Shown here one piece after another: positions 7,924-15,550 of a DNA stretch of 30,724 bases; within the stretch, counting starts at the first letter, position 1, and the number at the start of each line of letters is the position of its first letter. Made by a program: the position numbers and the translations under genes. Source of the stretch: NORP181 sp047623555 (GTDB taxonomy: Bacteria > Pseudomonadota > Alphaproteobacteria > Rhodobacterales > Rhodobacteraceae); assembly GCA_047623555.1 (NCBI GenBank), contig JBLHMP010000046.1, forward strand, positions 1 to 30,724. Direction: 5' to 3'. The notes beneath the pieces were generated by a model. The model saw only the letters and a program-made list of their open reading frames with translations, did not search any database and had not been told where the DNA came from.

Positions 7924-8826
7924 ATGAGTTTATGGATCCCGATAACGCTAGCCGCTGCCGTTTTTCAGACGCTGCGGTTTATGCTGCAAAAGACGCTGAG
8001 CACTGGCCAACTAAGCGCGGTTGGCGCGACGTTTGCACGGTTTGCCTATTCCGCACCGCTGATCTGGATCGTCTTGGCCAGTTATTTGTATGCAACCGGT
8101 CAGACGCTGCCGGTGCCGGGCGCGGTGTTCTGGCCCTATGCCCTGATCGGGGGGCTGTCGCAGATTTTGGCAACGATTTGCGTGGTCATGCTATTCAAAC
8201 AACGCAATTTCGCCGTTGGCATAACGTTTAAGAAAACCGAAGTGATTCAGACCGCGATTGTCGGCTTTCTCGTGTTGGGTGAGGGCGTTAGCCTTGGCGG
8301 ATCGGTGGCCATATTGCTGGGCCTGGCGGCGGTTCTGGTGCTCTCAAAACCTCCGGGCAGCACCGGCGCATGGTGGACACATCTGAGCAATCGCGCCTCG
8401 GCTTTGGGGCTTGGATCGGGCGTGCTATTTGCATTTTCGGCCGTTGGATATCGCGGCGCAACATTGCAGTTCGGCGATATGGAACCGGCGTTGCGTGCCG
8501 GTGTCACGTTGGGTTTTGTGGTTACTTTCCAGGCGCTTATCATGGCGGCCTGGCTGTTATGGAAGGATCGGGACGAGTTGCGCGCCGTCTGGCGCACCCG
8601 CCGTGTGGCGATGTTTGTCGGGCTAACCAGCATGGGCGGATCGTTCTGTTGGTTTTATGCCTTCACCTTACAAAACGCCGCCTATGTCAAAGCCTTGGGG
8701 CAAATAGAACTCATCCTGAGCCTGCTGGCCTCGGTGTTGTTTTTCCGCGAAAAGATCACGTTGCGTGAAATGGTCGGCATGGGGCTATTGGGCCTGTCGA
8801 TAGTGACCTTGGTGCTGACGATCTAG
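7924..8826 (+). CDS. EamA/DMT-superfamily transporter
   Basis: The 300-residue protein is almost wholly hydrophobic, with about ten predicted membrane helices in two repeats. Each repeat ends with the EamA-type pattern, for example FFREKITLREMVGMGLLGLSI near the C-terminus. Members export or import small metabolites by proton or sodium coupling; the cargo cannot be read from the sequence. It lies 21 bp after the desaturase, in the same orientation. Its stop is 2 bp from the stop of the convergent NUDIX gene, leaving no room for a separate terminator. Confidence 0.88.
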   Translation: MSLWIPITLAAAVFQTLRFMLQKTLSTGQLSAVGATFARFAYSAPLIWIVLASYLYATGQTLPVPGAVFWPYALIGGLSQILATICVVMLFKQRNFAVGITFKKTEVIQTAIVGFLVLGEGVSLGGSVAILLGLAAVLVLSKPPGSTGAWWTHLSNRASALGLGSGVLFAFSAVGYRGATLQFGDMEPALRAGVTLGFVVTFQALIMAAWLLWKDRDELRAVWRTRRVAMFVGLTSMGGSFCWFYAFTLQNAAYVKALGQIELILSLLASVLFFREKITLREMVGMGLLGLSIVTLVLTI

Positions 8827-8828
8827 CA

Positions 8829-9527
8829 TTAACTGTCCGGCATCGGATGACCGTTCAGCCGCAAAAACAGGCTGGATTCGTCGTTGTTACGGAAATAGGG
8901 CACGCTTTGTGGCGGCGATGTTTCGGTCACGCGACCGCCGATTTCGGCTAGCACGACTTCGGTGATAAACGGCAAATCGAAATTGCGCGCTTCGGACAAC
9001 CGCACCCATTGCAGATGCGAAAGCTCATCTGAGGCATGGGTGAAATCATCCAGATCGCCCTGAATTTCCCGCGCATCCAGCAGGAAAAACCGCGCGTCAA
9101 ACCGGCGTGGGCGGCCCGGAGGCGTTAATGCGCGGAATACAAATTGCAGCGCCCCGGCCGTTGGTACATGGCCGGTTTGCGCGAAACTGTGCCAATCTTC
9201 GGGAATATCACCGGCCCAATCGCCCGCATGCCCCAGAACCAGACCGGTTTCCTCCCACAACTCGCGAATGGCGGCGGCGGCCAGCGCGTGCTGTAAATCG
9301 GGTTCGGATTCTTCGCCCAGACGTGTGTGGCAAATATCCGGTAAATGCGTCGCCAGCGTCACCGAGGCGTCCTGCGGATCAACCGCACCGCCGGGAAAGA
9401 CGAATTTGTTCGGCATAAACGCGGCCTTAGCGCCGCGCTGACCCATCAAGATTGACGGATCGTCATGTCGATTGCGCAGCACAATGACGGTGGCCGCGTT
9501 GCGAATTGCTGTTTTGTCGATGCTCAT
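8829..9527 (-). CDS. NUDIX hydrolase with an expanded Nudix box (NUDT19-like)
   Basis: A 232-residue NUDIX protein. The box begins at FPGGAVDP (about 43-50) and ends with AAIRELWEETGL (about 84-95), with roughly 35 residues inserted between the GG and the REXXEE half. This split box is typical of the NUDT19/RP2-like group, some members of which cleave coenzyme A or acyl-CoA derivatives; that activity is an inference. The hydrolase should need Mg2+ or Mn2+ bound by the REXXEE glutamates. It sits 24 bp downstream of the DUF983 gene on the same strand, as the second gene of a small operon. Confidence 0.87.
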   Translation of the reverse strand: MSIDKTAIRNAATVIVLRNRHDDPSILMGQRGAKAAFMPNKFVFPGGAVDPQDASVTLATHLPDICHTRLGEESEPDLQHALAAAAIRELWEETGLVLGHAGDWAGDIPEDWHSFAQTGHVPTAGALQFVFRALTPPGRPRRFDARFFLLDAREIQGDLDDFTHASDELSHLQWVRLSEARNFDLPFITEVVLAEIGGRVTETSPPQSVPYFRNNDESSLFLRLNGHPMPDS

Positions 9528-9551
9528 AGTGTTCTGCCCAATTTGCCGGGT

Positions 9552-9953
9552 TCAGGTTGATTGCCGAAACCCGTGCATATACCGGGCCCATTGGAGCCCG
9601 ATCATTGCCCCTTTTATTCTTGGCAGAAGATAAAGTGACAAAGCAACACAGCCAATAGCAAAAACGGTAAACAACGTAAGTGGTTCTGGCCGAAAGCGCG
9701 CAAACACAAAGAGCAACAGCGGCGCCAGGATATGTCCGACGATCAGAATGGTCAGATAAGCGGGGCCATCATCGGCGCGGTGATGGTGCAAATGTTCGCG
9801 GCAAACCGGGCAAGATGCGTTCACTTTTAGATAGCCGTGCAGCAACGGGCCAGTGCCGCAGCTCGGGCATTTTCCGCGCCAACCCCGGATCATCGCCGGG
9901 CGGGCAGGGCGCGTGTCGTCTGCAATGGTGCCCATATTGGTATTGTCGGTCAT
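9552..9953 (-). CDS. DUF983 family zinc-ribbon membrane protein
   Basis: The 133-residue protein starts with a short polar stretch, then a zinc-ribbon-like pair CPSC and CPVC around residues 33-56, then two hydrophobic segments (LTILIVGHILAPLLLFVFA and LTLFTVFAIGCVALSLYLL). This is the DUF983 layout common in alphaproteobacteria. The function is not established; I see no catalytic motif. It is followed 24 bp later by the NUDIX gene on the same strand and is divergent from the EF-hand gene. Confidence 0.88.
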   Translation of the reverse strand: MTDNTNMGTIADDTRPARPAMIRGWRGKCPSCGTGPLLHGYLKVNASCPVCREHLHHHRADDGPAYLTILIVGHILAPLLLFVFARFRPEPLTLFTVFAIGCVALSLYLLPRIKGAMIGLQWARYMHGFRQST

Positions 9954-10154
9954 GGTAGCTCCTTGTTCAGGTCGGAATATTGGGGCGAATTAGGCTAAGG
10001 AAAAGGGTGCAGAATGTCCTTGCGGCGCGATGTCGCAAAAAACTGCCCGCAAAATGCGCTTTTGCGCAATTAATTTCGACGGAACCGGCGGGATGCTGCG
10101 TTTGGTTTGTATGGTTGATGACAAAGGGTCGTCACAATGACAAGGAACGCTGAG

Positions 10155-10646
10155 ATGAAAAGTAGTACAAAGTTTGTTGCAGGTATTGTTGCCGTGGCCG
10201 CGTCATTGGCGGCAGTTGGAGCCTTTGCCGAGAGCAAGGCAAAACAGCACGGCGATGGTCACGGAATGGGCATGCATGGCAAGGAAATGTCGTTTGAGGT
10301 TCTTGACGCTGATGGCGATGGCATGATCACCCTTGAAGAAATGCAGAACCTTGGCAAAGACCGGTTTGTCGAAATTGACACCAATCAGGACGGTAAACTG
10401 AGCGCTGCCGAACTTGAGGCACATGGCCAAAAGCAGGTGTCCGACCGCGTTGCGATGATGATCGAGCGTCACGATAAAAACGGTGATAGCCTGCTGGTTA
10501 TCGAAGAAATGCCGGGATCGGTGCGCGGCGAACGGATGTTTGAGCATATTGATCTGGACGGCAACGGCAGCATTTCGCAAAAAGAGTATGACAAAGCCCA
10601 CGACCGGAAAATGCGGCATGGTAAAGGGCACAGCAAAGACAACTAA
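10155..10646 (+). CDS. Exported EF-hand calcium-binding protein
   Basis: The protein opens with a signal peptide (MKSSTKFVAGIVAVAASLAA, cleavage near AFAES) and carries four EF-hand loops: DADGDGMITLEE, DTNQDGKLSAAE, DKNGDSLLVIEE and DLDGNGSISQKE. It should therefore be a calcium-binding periplasmic protein. The middle and C-terminal linkers are rich in His, Lys and Met. Two starts have Shine-Dalgarno-like sequences: 10137 (AAAGGG) and 10155 (AAGGA). I prefer 10155 because it gives a standard short n-region. The gene is the first of a run of four ending at 12256, 3 nt before the ECF sigma gene, which suggests that it belongs to the same stress or metal response. Confidence 0.85.
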   Translation: MKSSTKFVAGIVAVAASLAAVGAFAESKAKQHGDGHGMGMHGKEMSFEVLDADGDGMITLEEMQNLGKDRFVEIDTNQDGKLSAAELEAHGQKQVSDRVAMMIERHDKNGDSLLVIEEMPGSVRGERMFEHIDLDGNGSISQKEYDKAHDRKMRHGKGHSKDN

Positions 10647-10649
10647 AGA

Positions 10650-11285
10650 TTGGCGGGCGCGGCCTTGATAACTGACAGACAGTTGGGGCGCGGCAGCGCA
10701 CTCTCCACGGCCATCGCCTCTGCGCCGTCTGATGATGCTCTTTTGGTGCTCTTTGCCAATGGCGATCGACAGGCGGCGCAGGACTTGACCGGGCGGCTGG
10801 GGCCGCGCGCCTTTGGTGTTGCGTTGCGTGTTCTGGGGGATCGGGCCGAGGCCGAAGATGTCGCCCAAGAGGCGATGATGCGGCTGTGGCGTATGGCGCC
10901 GGATTGGCAACCGGGCAACGCCAAAGTCAGCACTTGGCTGTACCGTGTCACCATTAACCTGTGCCTGGACATCAAACGGCGTCAGCGGGGCAAAACTGTG
11001 CCACTGGACCGGGTGCCTGATCTGGTAGATGGCGCGCGGGACGCGGTGGAGCAAATACAGGATGCGGTGCGTGTTGATGCATTGCAGGGCGCGTTGATGA
11101 TGCTGCCTGACCGACAACGTCAGGCGGTGGTTCTGCGCCATATTGAGGATCTGTCCAATCCAGAGATCGCCGAGATAATGGGCATCAGCACCGAAGCGGT
11201 CGAGAGCCTGACCGCTCGGGGCAAACGTGCATTATCGACTGCCTTGGCTGGTCGTCGCAACGAATTGGGGTATGACCATGAATGA
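10650..11285 (+). CDS. ECF-type RNA polymerase sigma factor
   Basis: Sigma-70 region 2 is seen at AEDVAQEAMMRLWRMAPDW followed by STWLYRVTINLCLDIKRRQR. Region 4 follows at LPDRQRQAVVLRHIEDLSNPEIAEIMGIS with its HTH. There is no region 3, so it is an ECF sigma factor. No in-frame ATG precedes region 2, so the start must be a TTG or GTG. TTG 10650 gives 211 residues, and TTG 10665 is an alternative. The stop overlaps the start of the next gene, a one-TM anti-sigma candidate. The last gene in the run is a periplasmic heavy-metal-sensor-like protein, so the sigma factor probably answers an envelope signal. Confidence 0.88.
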   Translation: MAGAALITDRQLGRGSALSTAIASAPSDDALLVLFANGDRQAAQDLTGRLGPRAFGVALRVLGDRAEAEDVAQEAMMRLWRMAPDWQPGNAKVSTWLYRVTINLCLDIKRRQRGKTVPLDRVPDLVDGARDAVEQIQDAVRVDALQGALMMLPDRQRQAVVLRHIEDLSNPEIAEIMGISTEAVESLTARGKRALSTALAGRRNELGYDHE

Positions 11286-11676
11286 TTTTGACAGGGGCAG
11301 CCATGACGATCTGGACGATCTTTTTGCTGCTGCTAAACGCGATACGCATGACGTGCCAGCCGGTTTGATGGCGCGCATGCTGAATGATGCCGGGCAGGTT
11401 CAGGATGGGTTTGATGCAGATATACCTGCGCGCGCGGCTGCGCCGGGTCTGTTTCGGGGGCTGCACGAAATGTTGGGCGGATGGCCTGCGATGGCCGGGC
11501 TGATGACGGCCTGTACCGCCGGTATTTGGTTGGGATTTTCGCCGCCCGATGCGTTACCGGATGCCTTTGTGTTGTCGGGTTTGTTGCAGGAAGACCTTGA
11601 TATGTTTGATGCGGATGGGCTGACAGCGGGCTGGGTTGAATACAGTTCATTTATCGAAGGCTCAATTGCGGAATGA
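11278..11676 (+). CDS. Small one-TM protein, candidate anti-sigma factor
   Basis: The 132-residue product has an acidic N-terminal half (DDLDDLFAAAKRDTHDVPAGLM), one membrane segment (about 62-82, GWPAMAGLMTACTAGIWLGF) and a short acidic C-terminus. I do not recognise a named domain. Its start overlaps the sigma gene's stop, and its size and single helix fit the CnrY kind of anti-sigma factor, which holds a sigma factor at the membrane with its cytoplasmic N-terminus. That role is inferred from position and topology. The start at 11278 is favoured by GGGG about 7 nt upstream; ATG 11272 is too close to it. Confidence 0.7.
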   Translation: MNDFDRGSHDDLDDLFAAAKRDTHDVPAGLMARMLNDAGQVQDGFDADIPARAAAPGLFRGLHEMLGGWPAMAGLMTACTAGIWLGFSPPDALPDAFVLSGLLQEDLDMFDADGLTAGWVEYSSFIEGSIAE

Positions 11677-11755
11677 AACACACACAACGCTATTTATGTA
11701 AGGTCGCACCAAAATTTTCAGGTGCATGCCCGGAATTTTCCGGAAGGAGAGTATT

Positions 11756-12256
11756 ATGAGCGAGACATCACAAACCAAACCCCGCCTCAGCACCTGGGTT
11801 AGCGTGGTGCTTGGCCTGTCCTTGGCATTGAATTTGCTGGTCATCGGATTGGTGGTCGGGACTTTCATACGGTTTAGCGACATGGAGGGCCGCCGCCCTC
11901 CTCCGCATTCGATGGGCGCGGCGATGTATCGTGAATTGCCGAAATCTGATCGCGTGGCATTACGCCAAAACTCACAGCGCCACGCGACCCATTCAATGGA
12001 AACCCGCGTTGCCGAGGCGGCTGCAATTGCTGCTGCATTGCGGATGCATCCATTCGACGAAAAAGCAGTACAGGCGGTTTTGGACGAGCAGGCAGAATAC
12101 CGTATCGGCTGGCAGAAAACGGCCCAAATTGCGTGGTTGGATCAGGTGTCGCAGATGAGCAGTGCAGATCGCTCAGAGTATGTGGATCGTTTGCAAAAAT
12201 CCCTGACCCGGCATCATGATGCGGATCATCGCGTTGGTAAGCGTTGGTGGAAGTAG
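11756..12256 (+). CDS. Periplasmic heavy-metal-sensor family protein (CnrX/ZraP-like)
   Basis: The 166-residue protein has a short cytoplasmic N-terminus, one membrane anchor (about 16-40, WVSVVLGLSLALNLLVIGLVV) and a helical periplasmic domain rich in His, Met and charged residues (HSMGAAMYRELPKSDRVAL and later RHHDADHR). This matches the periplasmic heavy metal sensor/LTXXQ-like group to which CnrX belongs. A strong GGAAGGAG lies before the ATG at 11756. The gene closes the EF-hand/sigma/anti-sigma run, about 80 bp after the third gene. It may relay metal or envelope status to the anti-sigma factor. The exact metal-binding residues cannot be assigned without alignment. Confidence 0.82.
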   Translation: MSETSQTKPRLSTWVSVVLGLSLALNLLVIGLVVGTFIRFSDMEGRRPPPHSMGAAMYRELPKSDRVALRQNSQRHATHSMETRVAEAAAIAAALRMHPFDEKAVQAVLDEQAEYRIGWQKTAQIAWLDQVSQMSSADRSEYVDRLQKSLTRHHDADHRVGKRWWK

Positions 12257-12426
12257 CGGTACTGACACCGGGATTGGTTGATTTGTAAGGTTGGTCCCGT
12301 TCTGAATTCTCGTTCCGTTGTTAGTGTATCGGTGCTCAAGATGGGTAAGAGGATTTTGATGCAACGTGGAAATGCCGATTGGGGCGGTCTTGAGTGCTGG
12401 AAGCAGCTAGGTTTCGCCCAAATCCG

Positions 12427-13845
12427 CTACGCGGCTGTCCCAATTAGTGTGACCTGATTGCGGCCCGCGCCTTTGGATTCATACAACGCTCGATCTGCCT
12501 GTCCTATCAACGCCTGAGTGCGCTGATCTCTTTCACAATATCGCGTATTGTCGTGTAAACTTGGTCCTACAACCACGCCTATGCTGGTGGTTACATTAAT
12601 TGGGTCTTTGAGGCCGCTTAGGTAAAACGGCGTGCTGTTGATTGCATTGCACAACTGTTCGGCAGCTGTTGTCGCAGCAGTTCTATTGGTATTTTGCATA
12701 ACGATCATGAACTCTTCTCCACCGACGCGGGCGATCAGGTCGCCGGGGCGCATAAGCGCCTGTAACCGTGCTGCGGTTTCCGTCAAAACTGCATCTCCGG
12801 CGGGGTGGCCAAAGCGATCATTTATCTGTTTGAAATGATCAAGATCAACCAGCATGACGGCAAAACTCTTGTTCGTTTCTTCTGCCAGCCGGGCAATTTT
12901 TGCCAGATACGGCATCGCATAGCGGCGGTTATAAAGCCCGGTCATTGGGTCCTTTACCGCCGCGCGCAATCCGTTGCGCACGGTTTCACGCAATTTGTCC
13001 GATTGTGCCTTTCGCTGCAATTGGATCGAAAGGCGCAACGCCAGTTCGTGCGCGCAGAATCCGAGGGGCATTGTGTCATGCGCCCCACGATCCAGCGCGT
13101 CGGCGGCAAGATGATGGGCGGCAATGTTTGGCACCGCAATGAGAGCCGCATGGCGCGTGTTGTCACGAGACCGTAAATCAGCCAACAGACGCAGCCCCGG
13201 GTCGTCAGGGTCCTGAGAAACCTCAATGACGATGACATCTGCTGGGTGCGATCGGGACACGAGATCGCCAATTTCGTTTAGGCGATAGGGGCGCAAGTGA
13301 TGTGAAACAAGGCTATTTAACCTGGTGCGCCACAAAGTTCCGGTTTTGGCCTCTCGCGTCACCAGTGCGATTTGAGCCGGAGCAATGAACCCTTCGACGG
13401 GTTCGGCAAAACCAAGGGCGCGGGATGTGTTGTCGCGCAGGCTTAGATCTTCGGTGCTGTTGCGCATGCTGATCAAGCTGCGGATGCGGGCCTGTAAGAT
13501 ACGATCTCCCAGTGGATGGGACAACACATCATCAATGCCGCTGGCCAGCGCCCGAAGTCTGCTGTTCCGATCATTTTCCCGTGTCACGGCAATGATTGGA
13601 ATCGCACGCAAGGTTTCGTCAACAGATAACAGTTCTCGAATGGTAGTGGCATCGCCATCCGGCAACGTCATTGCTGTCACGATCAAGTCAGGTCGAGAGC
13701 GTCGCACCAGCGATAAAAGACCATCCAAGCCTTCGGTCTGGACCACATGATAATACGCTGACGACAATTGAACCTTGAGCATAATTCGGTTCGTTGCTAC
13801 GCCATCGAGGATCAGAATGGTGCCCTGCACAGAATTGCCTCTCAC
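12427..13845 (-). CDS. PleD-like diguanylate cyclase with degenerate receiver domains
   Basis: The 472-residue protein has the PleD layout: REC1 (about 8-130), a second REC-like domain (about 155-285) and GGDEF (about 305-470). The cyclase domain looks active: GGEEF at 375-379, with the inhibitory c-di-GMP site RPGD five residues upstream. REC1 is odd. The acidic pair is D14-G15, the phosphoacceptor position is A58 (LIVTAMTLPDG) and the usual lysine is H110. REC2 also lacks a clear acceptor (VIVIEVSQDP). The protein should make c-di-GMP, but probably not under classical phosphorylation control. It is convergent with the metal-sensor gene and divergent from DUF3572. Confidence 0.9.
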   Translation of the reverse strand: MRGNSVQGTILILDGVATNRIMLKVQLSSAYYHVVQTEGLDGLLSLVRRSRPDLIVTAMTLPDGDATTIRELLSVDETLRAIPIIAVTRENDRNSRLRALASGIDDVLSHPLGDRILQARIRSLISMRNSTEDLSLRDNTSRALGFAEPVEGFIAPAQIALVTREAKTGTLWRTRLNSLVSHHLRPYRLNEIGDLVSRSHPADVIVIEVSQDPDDPGLRLLADLRSRDNTRHAALIAVPNIAAHHLAADALDRGAHDTMPLGFCAHELALRLSIQLQRKAQSDKLRETVRNGLRAAVKDPMTGLYNRRYAMPYLAKIARLAEETNKSFAVMLVDLDHFKQINDRFGHPAGDAVLTETAARLQALMRPGDLIARVGGEEFMIVMQNTNRTAATTAAEQLCNAINSTPFYLSGLKDPINVTTSIGVVVGPSLHDNTRYCERDQRTQALIGQADRALYESKGAGRNQVTLIGTAA

Positions 13846-14207
13846 AAATATATTCAGCTAGGCCCTAGTCTCTGTGACAGGTGTTAACAGGGAGTAAAGG
13901 ATTGGAGGTTTTTTACACTAAAGGCGTTGTTTTCTACAGTTTTCGAAAGAAATTTCGCACAATTCTAATAAATTTAGCGAATTTTTCCAACGGTTTACGA
14001 AATATTCACGTTGGTTTTCTAGGCCGGAGCTGAACTGTAGACGCAGTCCGTTTTTTGTCGGCTGGACGGCTTTGAATATTGGCGAGGAGATTAATAAATA
14101 GGTTAACATTATGCGATGCAATCTGATAGATATGTTTAAAGCTGTGGACCCTTTCGGGGACTGCGGCCAATTTTGACACCAAGGTTAATGTCGGAGGTTC
14201 TGAACGT
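13846..14207. other. AT-rich intergenic region, 362 bp, between divergent genes
   Basis: This is the longest simple gap in the conserved part of the window. It is clearly more AT-rich than its surroundings and should hold the promoters of the cyclase (minus) and DUF3572 (plus). It contains a hairpin followed by six T residues (14025-14056) that no annotated gene explains, GTTAAC twice (13880s and 14100s), and a GGAGG ribosome site for DUF3572 at about 14193. No convincing protein-coding frame is present. Confidence 0.5.
14025..14056 (+). terminator. Orphan intrinsic-terminator-like hairpin
   Basis: CGGAGCTG (14025-14032) pairs with CAGTCCG (14044-14050), with one bulged G, and is followed directly by TTTTTT (14051-14056). 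The form is that of an intrinsic terminator on the plus strand. No plus-strand gene ends upstream, because the neighbour on that side is transcribed leftward. It may therefore end a small RNA, or act as an attenuator in the DUF3572 leader. Confidence 0.4.
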
Positions 14208-14492
14208 ATGTCCTTATCACCAGAGGCTGCAGAAACGCTTGGCTTACAGGCTTTGACCTGGCTGGTTGGAAACGAAGATCTGTTACCTGTTTTCTTAGGG
14301 GCAACTGGGGCGTCCGAAGATGACCTGAGAGAGCAAGCACAGAATCCCGAATTTCTTGGCTCTGTATTGGACTTTCTGATGATGGATGATGCTTGGGTCA
14401 TTACGTTTTGCGATGTGTATTCAATGCAATATGAACGCCCGATGCTGGCGCGTGCCGCGTTGCCGGGTGGGGCGCAGATACACTGGACCTGA
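14208..14492 (+). CDS. DUF3572 family small protein
   Basis: The 94-residue protein matches the DUF3572 family of alphaproteobacteria: an opening SPEAAETLGLQALTWLVGNE, then LPVFLGATGAS, and a closing LDFLMMDDAWVITFCD. It is acidic, with no signal peptide or membrane helix, so it is probably cytoplasmic. The function of the family is unknown. The start at 14208 has GGAGG about 10 nt upstream. A HAD phosphatase follows 257 bp later on the same strand; this gap is too long to be sure of an operon, and I see no gene in it. Confidence 0.85.
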   Translation: MSLSPEAAETLGLQALTWLVGNEDLLPVFLGATGASEDDLREQAQNPEFLGSVLDFLMMDDAWVITFCDVYSMQYERPMLARAALPGGAQIHWT

Positions 14493-14749
14493 AAGGTTTT
14501 GTTGTCTGGGACTGTTTCGGTTTTCGATCTGGGGCTTTCTGGTCCACATACTGGTGCCGAAAATTGCTTTACCACGCGATGGCTACTGAACTGATTTGCG
14601 ATCTCAAGAGGCTGTTGGGGAAAATACCTGCCGATCAAATTTTGACTTTGACATTGATGCAATTTGCCCGAATGATCCCGAAAAATCGACCTGCAGGATG
14701 CAGCCAAACGGCGCGATATGTTGGTGGGGATGGGCAAGGAATATTAAAA

Positions 14750-15439
14750 ATGGTAACCGAAGCCGTAATTTTTGACAAAGATGGTACTCTGTTTGATTTC
14801 GGAGCAACATGGGAGGCTTGGGCGCGGGTTTTTCTGTTGGGAATTACCAATAATGATCTTGAACGGGCTAAATATGTGGGCCATCAGATCGGCTTTGATC
14901 TGAATACAAACACATTTCGGCCAGACAGTATCGTGATCGCCCATCCCGTCGTGGAAATTGCCAGCGCTCTGGCACCGCACCTGCCTGAATACACGGTTGA
15001 TGTCTTGCTTCAGAAACTTAACAGCGGGGCCGAAGATGTGCCGCAGGTTGAAGCTGTGCCTTTGGTGCCCTTTCTTGATCTTTTGCAAGAATGGGGATTG
15101 AAGCTTGGGGTCGCGACCAATGATGCAGAGGTGCCGGCGCGGATACATCTGACGGCAGCCGGAGTGTTAGGGCACTTCGATTTCATCGCGGGGTTTGATA
15201 GTGGACACGGCGCAAAACCAGCGCCCGGGCAGCTTTTGGCATTTGCATCGGAGATGGATATTGCGCCTGGTCGTGTGGTGATGGTCGGGGATAGCACCCA
15301 TGATTTGGTTGCGGGTCGGGCGGCGGGGATGCAGACGGTTGGTGTTCTGACGGGCATCGCCGGGGCGGATGATTTGGCCCCTTTTGCCGATGTGGTTTTG
15401 CCCGATATCGGACATTTACCCGACTGGATCAAAGGCTAA
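14750..15439 (+). CDS. HAD-superfamily hydrolase (Gph-like phosphatase)
   Basis: The 229-residue protein has all four HAD motifs: DKDGT near the N-terminus (motif I, nucleophilic Asp), GVATND (motif II), the lysine in GAKPAPG (motif III) and VMVGDSTHDLVAG (motif IV). A helical cap lies between motifs I and II, as in phosphoglycolate phosphatase-like enzymes. The substrate is not shown. The start at 14750 (MVTEAVIFDKDG) is chosen because the domain begins there and AAGGA lies 9 nt upstream; the longer in-frame extension has no similarity to the family. Confidence 0.88.
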   Translation: MVTEAVIFDKDGTLFDFGATWEAWARVFLLGITNNDLERAKYVGHQIGFDLNTNTFRPDSIVIAHPVVEIASALAPHLPEYTVDVLLQKLNSGAEDVPQVEAVPLVPFLDLLQEWGLKLGVATNDAEVPARIHLTAAGVLGHFDFIAGFDSGHGAKPAPGQLLAFASEMDIAPGRVVMVGDSTHDLVAGRAAGMQTVGVLTGIAGADDLAPFADVVLPDIGHLPDWIKG

Positions 15440-15550
15440 TTTGGCGCAAAACCGGCCTCTCGCGGAGAAAAACGACAATTTCTGTCGCATTCAGAGCGGA
15501 GCTTGGCCGTTCCCTGGGGCCTCTTAAAACGAGGAATCCAGGAGAATACC

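Noticed and set aside
10081..10102. GGAAC followed by CGTT upstream of the EF-hand gene, like an ECF or EcfG promoter
   Set aside because: Only 13 nt separate the two elements, too short for known ECF promoter spacing.
10203..11141. Minus-strand frame of 312 codons across the EF-hand and sigma genes
   Set aside because: It spans two genes on the opposite strand with clear families and shows no domain of its own.
14091..14106. TTAA-N8-TTAA resembling a CtrA site upstream of DUF3572
   Set aside because: The CtrA consensus spacing is 7; with 8 in an AT-rich stretch this is not convincing.
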